Source: Pseudorasbora parva
Lineage: Eukaryota; Chordata; Actinopteri; Cypriniformes; Gobionidae
Reading direction: 5' to 3'
DNA length: 64,000 nt
Assembly (NCBI RefSeq): GCF_024679245.1
Contig: NC_090172.1
Location: forward strand, 9,439,733-9,503,732
Part shown: positions 39,201-64,000 of the stretch, in pieces
Numbering within the stretch: position 1 is the stretch's first letter
Layout: the number at the start of each line of letters is the position of its first letter
Program-made: the position numbers and the translations under genes
The notes under the pieces: generated by a model
The model's database searches: none
Told to the model about the DNA's origin: nothing
Seen by the model: the letters and a program-made list of their open reading frames with translations, nothing else

Positions 39201-41700
39201 GCACCTCCAAGAATGGATGAGTGCTATCCCTTATGGCACTTTTTTACCTAAATACCCGGTAAGGTGTCGTTTCCTTGCTTTACCCGAGAAAAAAAGCCAT
39301 TTGTTGACCTATTCACGTGTTTTCAGCAGTTTGGATCGCATGTCAAACTGTCAAAATGCTGAAATCACGTGACGATCCGAATCATTGATTGATTCACTGA
39401 TTCATGGCCGTTCGAATCTTTATTTGAGGAACACGGAAGAGAAGACAATGCTGAATAAAGTTGTAGTTTTTGATAATTTTGGACCAAAATGTATTTTCGA
39501 TGCTTCAAGAGATTCTAATTAACCAACTGATGTCTCATATGGACCACTTTGATGATGTTTTTATTCCCTTTCTGGACAGTATAGTGGGAATACACGTAGA
39601 TACGCTCTCAGACTAAATATAAGATATCTTAAACTGTGTTCTGAAGATGAACGGAGGTCTTACGGGTGGGGAACGACATTAGGGTCATCAATGACATCAA
39701 TTTCATTTTGGGGTGAACTAACCCTTTAACTCAGTGTTAAATTGCTTAATAACTTTATGCAGCTAAAAGACAGATATAGTTACTTTATGGCCATTTTATT
39801 TCACTGCACATTTTGTCATTGCTCATGTTGTTTTTCTCACTTGGTCTTGGCACGTTTTGATGACAAGAAAACTGCCCCCACATGTTTGAATGGAACCAGA
39901 GAGAAGTTTAGAAAGAGTGCAGCGGGCTCCGGGGCCACCCACTCAGTCTGCCTTGGGCTTTCCTGACTGGAGCCTCTTAATCACTGCTAGATCTACATCA
40001 AAACATTAGTACGTGAATCTTGGCTAAACTTGAAAATATCTTCATCCAGCCCTCATCATAATGAACAAACAAATGTTACTAATAAGTAATATCCAATTAG
40101 TAAAAAATAAACCTCCGTGAAGCGCTCTCATAACTTCCACATACTTGAGCTATTTCAATCAGCTGGCTTTAATTGAGTCCTGATTGCTTGTGACTGGTGG
40201 GATTGTTGTGCGTAATGGCCTGCGACTTTTGTGGTTTGAAATGTCACTGTTGTTTACTCCTGTTCTTTAAAAAAACATTCAACAAATTGATGCCATTTTA
40301 ATAATATGAAACAAGAGTAGTCAGTAATGGCTTACATGTTTGGAATGATACATTTTTGTATTTTGTCAGAATAAGAAATCTTTTACTGTATGCGAACAAT
40401 ATCTTATAGTGCAACCGTTTGTGAGCTCATGGCTTGAATAGCGGCTGTGTTTGTGAGAGGTTTGCATCTCATATTCAACATCTGAAACCAGCAGCTGTTC
40501 TGGAGAGATGCTGGTGGGATTGTTCAGGTGTTTACCTACCTGAGAGCAAGATAAGAGTTCAAAACTTTTTTTTTTTTTCATTGAGCTTCCCCTTCATTTG
40601 TTTTCAAATCTGTCTCTTAAATGCATTTTTGCTGGAAGCTTTCCTCGTCAAGCCTCATTACGGTTTTGTGTTTACCTGAACCCATGAAGGATCCCTTCAA
40701 CACTTGTCTGTTGAACTTGCTCCAAACCTACAGAGAACTTCCCAAACAGGGGTGAACCATGTAATCACAGACTGTACAGCATGTAGAATCATGCCCTGAG
40801 AACAACGTTGACAGTTTCTAAACTGAGATCACACAAGCCGAGCGGGGAATGCACTGTCTGTTTGATGTGGTGTGCGCACAAAAACATCTGAAAGTGCCTC
40901 AGAGGCACACAAGGGACTTTAAGCCATTAATCAGAGATCAGAAACTCGTATTTGCTAAAAAGTAGTTAATCTAGTAATTAATTATCCGTGTGAAAGCATA
41001 CTGGAGACACTGTAAAAAAATCCAACTTATGTTTTGTATGACAATTTCAGCTTTTAAAGTTTATTCAACTATTTAACGTAAAAAAACTCAAAGTTTGTAC
41101 AACTATAAGACCCTAAGTATTGACCCTAACTCAAAAATGTTCTGCAGCTGGTTGCCTTAAACGTTTAAGTTTTCTCAACTTTTTTTTTTTTTTACACTGT
41201 ATATAGATTTTAAATGCTGGTTCCCTTGTGAAAAAAAAACGGTTTAAACTGAGGACTAGTTAAATAATATTCAACTAAATTATATATATAAATAATATAT
41301 AATATTTTTTATTTTCTTTGGAAAATAGTTAAAGTATACTGCCAAATATTTATGGATGTGGGGTATATGGTTGGGATGCGAAAAAGTTCAAGTGCTAATC
41401 TTTGCAATGCACAAGGAATTTGGTCCTTTTTTTGAGAATAACCTGTGAAGAGAACACATAATCCTCCCTGTTATAGACTTCCTGGGGCTGCACTGTGCAA
41501 GCTTAGCTTACAAAACACTCAATCCTCTTTCCATGACATCACGCCAGTGGAGATCATCCACATCCTCATGACGGTTCAAAAGTTAAGTGATTAAGTAAAT
41601 GTTCAAATTCAGTTTCATCCTGGAGACATTCCGGTCCTTAAATCTGATTGGTCTGCATGAAAGACACATGACTGGCAGATCAACATGCTACTATTTCATA
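36281..41700. other. Presumed frem1 5' region or intron 1, first part
   Basis: Mostly repeat-poor, with non-repetitive patches at 37290-37620 and 40780-41000 that are less AT-rich. No coding exon was recognised. Confidence 0.35.
39545..39730. repeat. Half copy of the 17401-17772 hairpin element
   Basis: It contains AAGATATCTTAAACTGTGTT, GATGAACGGAGGTCTTACGG and GGGTGAACTAACCC, i.e. the right arm only. In frem1 upstream DNA. Confidence 0.75.
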
Positions 41701-41736
41701 GTACTATTGAATGTGGATAGAATGCACATAGCTAAT

Positions 41737-41900
41737 GGCGCTTTTCCACTGGATGGTATAGTTCGGTATGGTGCTTTTCCTCTTCGTGGTGTGGTTGCTC
41801 GGTACAGGTCGCCACCTCGGTTGAGGTTCCGAGCGAGCCGTACAAACAGGGGCATATCCCCCCGTACCTAAAGGGGGGACAGTTAGGATGATTCAAAGGG
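41737..41900. repeat. hAT-type terminus fragment
   Basis: GGCGCTTTTCCACTGGATGG followed by GTATGGTGCTTTTCC is a common start of fish hAT elements. The other end was not identified. Confidence 0.4.
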
Positions 41901-44230
41901 CCCACACGCTTTTGGGGCCCCCATAGATTGGTTTTATAAGTAGTAACAGTACTAGTAGTAATGTAATAGAAATTATAAATGTATAATCTATCAGAGTAAC
42001 AAATAAAACAACTCTGTTCTGTTCTGTTCTGTCTTACGAAGCCTAGATTAGAATCACTGAGTGAGATCAGATGGTAAACTGTCAAATTAGAGATGTCTTT
42101 GCGTTTAACAAGGAAGTGCGGTCATCAAAAGAGATAACAACCCAACAATTACAAACCAAGCTCTTCGAAAACAAAGGGTACATGTTTATTTGCAGAGCTT
42201 TCTTTGCTGTAATGTTAGTGCTAGTTGCATAGCCAAGCACTACTGAAAACACATTTAAATAAAAATTTTACAACTGAAAATAAAAAAACATAATAATTTT
42301 GGCTTTTGTTAATGTGACATATAATGCTTTTAATGTCAAATAATTAAAAAAAAAAAAAAAAAGGCTATGGCATTTAAAGGTTTCTATTGTGTTTTAAGCC
42401 TACTGAGAGACCTGGTTGTGAGATAATGAATACATGCACCATGAGGACAGTGAAACCATGTGCCCCTAATGAAAAGCATGATGTAATGCCAAACTAAAGG
42501 TGTCTGGACTGGAAGAGAGTTAAAAAAGGGTTACCACATCTGGTTCCAGGTATCATATATGTTTACATCAAGGTCAAGATGAAAAGATGTTTTACTTTTC
42601 ATCAATATTTCCTGACTGGAATCACATGATTGGAATGCTATAGGTGACCAGTTGAACCACCTTTTCAGATTTTATAATGCAATTGTGCAAGTAAAAAAAG
42701 AAAATTGATTTTAAAAACAATGTATATGACATTCTGGATCACTGGAAAAGCTTTCAAAGTAAGGGGTGAGCTGTGGGCGATTGCAATTCATAACCTCACC
42801 GCAATAGATTCCGTTAAAATGCACAAAATGTACCTTTACTTGATTAAAATTTTTTTTTTTTATATTAAATGCAATATACATGCTTTTTTTAACCTAATTA
42901 TACCCAATATATATATAAATATACTTTTAAGATTTGAAGTACACTACAAAATACACATTCCATACAGTTAAACAGGGGTGGATCAGTCCTCTTAGACATT
43001 TAGGAAGCAGATACAGACTTTTCTAATGGTAAACAGAGCACAGGCAGTTATTGTGTTCTTTGTGCTCATGATTTTATGTTCAGTCATTTTTAGAGCTGTC
43101 TGTGTTTTCTCTTTATGTTCAGTAGACCCTGTTTGTACCTCTATGAAATTTCACACCATTCCGACAAAACAGGCTGATTATTATCCGGCCATCTTGCTTT
43201 TTAAGCTCTGAAACTCTAGATTAGACTTTTAGCCTGAGGCTGTGGAATAGTCTTAGAAATGTGGTTTACCAATGGAGAAAGACAGCAGGAAGAAAAGAGA
43301 TGACTTTAAAAGAAAACAAGTTAGTGAGTAAACAAAGATGAACTAATTCCAGATGTATTGCGTTAGACTTGACAAATGTGACCCTGTGAGCTCAAATTTA
43401 TAAATTTGTTCTGTGCATATCCATTGGGCATTTCACTGTTTTGTTTGGAAGTAACTTGTAATTGGAGAGTCAAAAATCTGACTTAGATTATATTTTTGTT
43501 TTGATAAAACAAATTTGATTAATAAACCATGGAAGAAAAATATTGTTTTAGTATGTTTGGAGTCTGGAAGAAGGTTTATGAATGTACGTATTGGTGGATT
43601 GGAGTTGATCATTTTAAGCTGTAAGGTGGAAAGCATTTATCATGCCCCTGTGTCAGCGTTTTAATGGCTTATTTAACTGCAGGTGGAAGAATTAACAATC
43701 TTTAGCAGAGTGTTCAGTGCTGACAGATCAGACAGCCTCAATCTCCAAACTGGCCATTCCAGGGCCTGGGGATTGTTTGGGGTCAAAGGTCATATTTTAG
43801 TTGACATCTCACCTCAGTAGGACTGGGCTTGGAAGTAGTTTTTTCCCCTATCACTCAACAAACATGTCAGAGAGAGGTGATGGAGAAGTTTTAGCCTTCA
43901 TCTTAAGAAAATGTGATTCCAAAATTCTTTTGCCAGTTATTTGTTGGATCAATAGAAGAGTTGTATCTTCGTTCCCTGTTCTTTACTTGTGAATCTCACA
44001 AAGGACACCTGCTGATCATGTGCAGATCCCATTTCACCCCAAAACTGAACTATGAACAATATACATATAGTCGCGAGAAAAAATTTGTGAACTGCTTGCA
44101 GAATCTGTGAAAATGTGAATTGCTTTAACAAAATTAAAGAGAGGATACAGCATGCGTTATTCTTTATTTGATTTAGTGCTGTCCTGAATAAGATTTTACA
44201 TTAATCACTATACTTTTTTGTTATTTTATT
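41901..44230. other. Presumed frem1 5' region or intron 1, second part
   Basis: No gene. Poly-A run near 42346, a nuclear-receptor-like DR1 site at 43780-43792, and a mariner-type MITE end (ATATAGTCGCGAGAAAAAAT) near 44064. Confidence 0.35.
43780..43792 (+). promoter_or_regulatory. Perfect DR1-type nuclear receptor half-site pair
   Basis: GGGTCA-A-AGGTCA, a direct repeat with one-base spacer as bound by HNF4, RXR and PPAR heterodimers. Occupancy is unknown. Confidence 0.35.
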
Positions 44231-44239
44231 TTTTTACAT

Positions 44240-45125
44240 ATAGTCCACAAGACAAAAAGATAGCTGAATGCTAGCGTTTTTGATGGCAGGCTGTAGAGGT
44301 GGTGGGAGAGGGAGTCTTGGTGGGGATAACTGGCGAAGCAGATTCAGATGAGTTCCAGTGATATAGACTCACCACAGTCAAATAAACTGTCCAACAGTTC
44401 CAGCCGGTGCTCCCTCTCCAGTGGCGGGAGGGTGTGCGGGGCTCGCTTCCATCCCCTCGAACTCCACAAGGACTCCCACAGAGATGGAGGGTGTTGCCAA
44501 CTCACACCCCTGGTCAGATTCACTGTGGTGCTCCGCCTTCACATCCTCAGGCATGGGTTCACTCATTGCGGCAGGTGGAAGCTTCCAGTCTGCGGGGGGG
44601 CTCAGTTGTCATCAATCAGAGTTGTGACGGGCCGGGTTCTGGATCGGGGCCACACACTCTCCAGATACCTCATGACAGCTTCCCTCCAACTCAGTCAAGT
44701 GGTATGGATGGGGTTGTGGAAGTTCCTGATCCAGAACAGGGTCTTGAGGGATTCGACCTCGGCAGTTGCTGGTCAAAAAACTAAAATCGTCCATTTGGGC
44801 TGGTCCGATCATCTGTAACGGTGCTCGCAGGGAAACAGACAAAAGCAAAAGAATCCAGAAATGTATTTGTACATCCAAAAAGGCATGCAGACAGGGAACT
44901 GGAACTGCAACACACACCAAGCATAACAGTGATCAGACAGGTAATGATGTGAGGGACCAACTTATAAAGCAAACACAAATGAGAATTATTGAGAGAACAC
45001 TGATACATAATACAAACTCATAATTACAGTAACCAGGGAGACAGATGAGTGGCGGGAAACTGAACAAAAAAACATGACAAATGAAAAGTAAACTGAAGGT
45101 CCATGAACAAAACAAAACTAAATGT
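44240..45125 (-). mobile_element. LTR retrotransposon fragment: LTR plus start of a gag-like frame
   Basis: On the minus strand, an LTR-like block runs from about 45125 to 44815. A leader and a short frame at 44566-44378 follow (MSEPMPEDVKAE, GVLVEFEGMEASPAHPP), similar to gag N-termini of cyprinid gypsy-like elements. Everything beyond is missing. Confidence 0.5.
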
Positions 45126-45127
45126 GA

Positions 45128-45587
45128 TACACACACCTAAAGGATTATTAGGAACACCATACTAATACTGTGTTTGACCCCCTTTCGCCTTCAGAACTGC
45201 CTTAATTCTACGTGGCATTGATTCAACAAGGTGCTGAATGCATTCTTTAGAAATGTTGGCCCATATTGATAGGATAGCATTTTGCAGTTGATGGAGATTT
45301 GTGGGATGCACATCCAGGGCACGAAGCTCCCAATTTTGGTGAGCTTGTGCAAATTGTAGCCTCTTTTTCCTATTTGTAGTGGAGATGAGTGGTACCCGGT
45401 GGGGTCCTCTGCTGTTGTAGCCCATGCGCCTTAAGGTTTGTGCGTATTGTGGCTTTACAAATGCTTTGCCACTTACCTCGGTTGTAACGAGTGGTTATTT
45501 CAGTCAAAGTTGCTCTTCTATTAGCTTGAGTCGGCCCATTCTCCTCTGACCTCTAGCATCAACAAGGCATTTTCGCCCACAGGACTG

Positions 45588-45596
<9 letters not shown>
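45128..45596 (-). mobile_element. Tc1/mariner deletion derivative
   Basis: One end reads CACACCTAAAGGATTATTAG then GAACACCATACTAATAC. On the minus strand an 87-codon frame fuses an upstream part of Tc1 transposase (GPHRVPLISTTNRKKRL) directly to its C-terminal part (LRALDVHPTNLHQL), so the catalytic centre is lost. The other end runs into a TA microsatellite. Confidence 0.78.

Positions 45597-45671
<75 letters not shown>
45596..45671. repeat. (TA)n microsatellite
   Basis: About 37 TA units, 57 bp before the acceptor of the frem1 start-codon exon. Confidence 0.95.
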
Positions 45672-45675
<4 letters not shown>

Positions 45676-45950
45676 ACCTTTGTGGCAAAATAAAGTGTAA
45701 TATTTTTTTTATCTGTTTTATTTTCAGATATCACATCTCATATGATGAATGGAGAGAGAGAGGGAAACTGATTCATGACCTGCAACTGATTGTCTCAGAT
45801 TAATATAAAGAAAAATAAGAAAACAATAAAAGGTGGAGATGACTTTTTATGAAAACATTCTCTGGACAGAGCAAGATCAAACAACTGTTCCTCCAGTAGT
45901 TTTATCCATTTCCTCATTAGAGAGGTCCTGATCCATACAAACTGAACAGA

Positions 45951-61657
<15,707 letters not shown>

Positions 61658-61866
61658 GTCAGTCAGGCAACCATCTTGTAAATAACACAGCTATGTAGCA
61701 AATTAGCTCAAAAGGGAAATTTGGATAATTAATCATAATGGGTTTTAGCTTTCAGAATTAAATAGAGCAGAATTAACCTTACGATGGACTGATCTGTTTG
61801 TCCACCAGACAAGACAATCTTCTGTCAACTCTAAGAACAATTATTCTCTTGGCCAAGAAGGCTGTA

Positions 61867-62037
61867 GTCAAGTCAAGCCACCTTTATTTACATAGTGCTT
61901 TTTTACAAAGGGCAATTCTTATCTGACCAACAAACGAACAGTGTATGATTATGATTCAGGCAGCATAACAGGTCAGAAGTGAGATTGGATCGGAACATTC
62001 AAAATATTTAATCCAGTTCAATCTGGTTGATGATCAG
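61867..62037 (-). repeat. Dispersed repeat family C, copy 2 (inverted)
   Basis: The inverse of 13830-13920 (CATAATCATACACTGTTC, TTGTTGGTCAGA). It starts GTCAAGTCAAGCCACCTTTA and is directly followed by an LTR. Confidence 0.55.
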
Positions 62038-62343
62038 TGTTACGGTTGGCTCCGGCAAGAAGGCACAGACAGGAACAGACGTTACTCAAATGAAGTTTAC
62101 TGATGTAAAGGTACAAAGTACATACAAGTATCCAACATAACGTTACGTTGACCAGACATCGAGTGAGTGAACAAGGGAGAACTAAATTCCAACACAGATG
62201 ACTAATGAGGGGCACAGGTGACACAGATGAAGATAACTAAACATAGCTGAACAAAACTAAACTAACGAGGGTAACTAAGGAAACATAGACAAAGGAACAT
62301 GTGACCAATGCAAACAACATGACAGAAACACAGATATGTAACA
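62038..62343 (-). repeat. LTR (3' LTR on minus strand), 306 bp
   Basis: Boundaries TGTTAC and GTAACA. On the minus strand it follows a polypurine tract (AGGAGGGGGGC). Its inner half recurs at 63499-63617. Confidence 0.65.
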
Positions 62344-63498
62344 TAATGCCCCCCTCCTGAGGGAGTTGGCACCCTGGAGTCCTGGGGGCGGGATCACTGG
62401 GGCTTGACTGGCCGGGGGGCCTCCAGGGTGGGGCCATGGCGAGTCAAGGGCCTAGGGTGGAACTGGAGCCTTGGGTGGATCAGGAGCCTTGGGCGAATCA
62501 GGAGCCTTGGGCGGAACTGGAGCCTTGGGCGGAACTGGAGCAGTGAGTGGAACTGGAGCCCTGGGCGGAACTGGAGCCATGGGTGGAACTGGAGCCTTGG
62601 GTGGAACTGGAGCCTTGGGTGGAACTGGAGCCCTGGGCGGAACTGGTGCCCTGGGTGGAACTGGAGCCCTGGGCGGAACTGGTGCCCTGGGTGGAACTGG
62701 AGCCCGGGGCGGAACTGGAGCCTTGGGTGGATCAGGAGCCTTGGGCGGAACTGGAGCCCCTCCCAGATGTGTCCTGTCCACATGCCTCCCACCCACGGGT
62801 ACTTGCCCGCCCGGCCCCCCAAAAAAAAATCTAGTCCAGGGTGGAGTGGAGGGCTCGTGGATGGCGGTGGGAGCGGCCTCGTGGCCAGCAGGATCAGGAA
62901 AGTCCAGAGCGTAATCCAGGAAACAAGGAGCGGGCACAGGACAGTCTGGAGCGGAATTCAGGAGATAGGGAGCGGGCAGAGGAGAGTCTGGAGCCTAATC
63001 CAGGAGACAGGGAGTGGGCCCAGGAAAGTCTGGAGCGGAATCCAGGAAACAGGGAGTGGGCACAGGAGAGTCTGGAGTAGAATCCTCCTGGACAGGGAGC
63101 GGGCGGAAATCTATAAGCCAGCCTTCCTGCGCTGGCTCCTCGATGGCAGAGGCCCTCTCGGCAGGAGTGGCCGCAGTGAAGTGGCATGTGGAGGGCCCTG
63201 GAATTGGGTGAGCTGGAAAGTCCTCTGGCTTGCGGGGATGGACTGGATGATCATGACTTAAGCTGCTTTCATCAAAAGCATCAACAAAGAAATCAAAACC
63301 ATTTAGAAGGAGGACATAATTAATAAAGTCTTTAATAGACTTGTCGCAAAGCTCAGATTACAACAATTGAAAAAACAAGTCATCATTCAGTCCATCCCGG
63401 AAACAAGCATTGACCATTGGCTCTTTCCAGCTCACCAGGTCGGAATACTCCAGAAATTCCTCCACATACCACTCCAGCGGACGACCACCCTGCCGGAG
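62344..63498 (-). pseudogene. LTR retrotransposon gag-like region, pol deleted, with stops
   Basis: Read on the minus strand from 63498 downward, it shows EWYVEEFLEYSDLV, VNACFRDGLNDDL, a stop, then DFINYVLLLNGFDFFVDAF and long proline-rich sequence up to [15 protein letters not shown]. The order resembles gag of gypsy-type elements of fish. At least two in-frame stops and absence of protease and polymerase mark it as defective. Confidence 0.6.
62455..62760. repeat. 18-bp minisatellite, about 17 units, inside the gag-like region
   Basis: Unit GGAACTGGAGCCCTGGGC with variants (CTTGGGT, CATGGGT, TCAGGAGCC). On the minus strand each unit encodes a hexapeptide of the A-P-V-P-P-R/K type. Confidence 0.88.
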
Positions 63499-63617
63499 GA
63501 AGATAACTAAACACAGCTGAACAAAACCAAACTAACAAGGGTAACCAAGGAAACTGGCAGTAAACATAGACAAATGAACATGTGACCAAAGCAAACAATA
63601 AGACAGAAACACAGGTA
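63499..63617 (-). repeat. Truncated second LTR copy
   Basis: Matches about 62230-62336 (AGATAACTAAACACAGCTGA, ACATGTGACCAAAGCAAAC). Both ends are lost, so only the middle remains. Confidence 0.65.
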
Positions 63618-64000
63618 TGCACTGCAAAAAAAAAATATGATTTTCTTACTTAGTATTTTTGTCTTGTTTTAAGTCCAAATATCAAAACATTCTTACATTG
63701 AGAAGCATTTACTACATATGCAAAAGTTTGTCTTGTTTTGGGGAAAATTACTCAAAATTGAGTGAGTTTTTGCCTAAAATAAGCAAAATAATCTGCCAGT
63801 GGATTAAGATTATTTTTCTTACCCCATTGGCAGATTATTTATTTATTTTTTAGGCAAAAAACTTTTAGGCAAACCATTTTAAGGTTCTATATAGGACCTT
63901 TTCTTCTAAGAGTGTAGGGTATATAACAGTACATAACTGAATAAAGTGAACAATAAAAAAACTAAATAAAGTGAGTAGGTTTGTGTTTATACATTTGGCA
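63618..64000. repeat. Dispersed repeat with short fold-back
   Basis: TTTTCTTACTTAGTATTTTT and AATCTGCCAGTGG with its inverse CCATTGGCAGATTA. Relatives near 34230-34400 and 2340-2470. No frem1 exon seen. Confidence 0.45.

Noticed and set aside
44348..44920. Overlapping ORFs of 100-156 codons on both strands
   Set aside because: They lie in an LTR element leader; only a short gag-like start on the minus strand resembles a known family.
62404..63261. Plus-strand ORF of 285 codons with [12 protein letters not shown] repeats
   Set aside because: It is the antisense shadow of the 18-bp minisatellite and gag-like region on the minus strand; no family resemblance on plus.

Overview
The window reads as nuclear DNA of a ray-finned fish, most likely a cyprinid. 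It is AT-rich and intron-rich, packed with teleost DNA transposons (hAT, Tc1/mariner, PIF/Harbinger-like, fold-back MITEs), DIRS and LTR retroelement remnants and long CA, TA, CT and TATC microsatellites. I cannot fix the species. Identifications come from reading the sequence against remembered families; no search was run.

Three protein-coding genes can be assembled exon by exon, and every splice junction keeps frame. (1) Left, minus strand: tspan5 (C8-subgroup tetraspanin), coding exons 1-4 between 19974 and 3852, 150 codons. The gene runs off the left edge before the exon carrying the CCG motif. (2) Centre, minus strand, 31955 to 24723: a complete four-exon, 372-codon secreted TGF-beta superfamily ligand. 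It keeps the six cystine-knot cysteines with near-canonical spacing, but lacks the Gly-Trp pair and the inter-chain cysteine. I could not assign it to a named ligand, and it is the most interesting object here. (3) Right, plus strand, 45951 to 61657: 18 coding exons (1163 codons) of a FREM1 orthologue, a basement-membrane protein of the Fraser complex, with signal peptide, an RGD motif and seven recognisable CSPG repeat starts. The gene continues past the right edge. A possible non-coding first exon ends at 36280.

The rest is intron and intergenic sequence shaped by mobile elements. Several insertions keep exact target-site duplications that order the events: a 1.67 kb hAT-like element (8-bp duplication) inside a 436 bp MITE at 14.5-16.6 kb; a 564 bp hAT-like element (8-bp duplication) inside a 1.7 kb element at 10.3-12.0 kb, whose inverted relative lies 45 kb away in a frem1 intron; a Harbinger-like element (TTA duplication) inside a larger MITE at 29.1-30.2 kb; and a Tc1 element with TA duplications at 48.3-49.5 kb. 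Retroelement remnants include a DIRS terminal repeat with broken gag at 21.6-22.6 kb, an LTR fragment at 44.2-45.1 kb, and an internally deleted LTR element at 62.0-63.6 kb whose gag carries an 18-bp minisatellite.

The genes are not an operon or shared pathway. They are neighbouring developmental or cell-surface genes: a membrane scaffold, a secreted signalling ligand and an extracellular-matrix protein. No dedicated novel multi-gene system was found.
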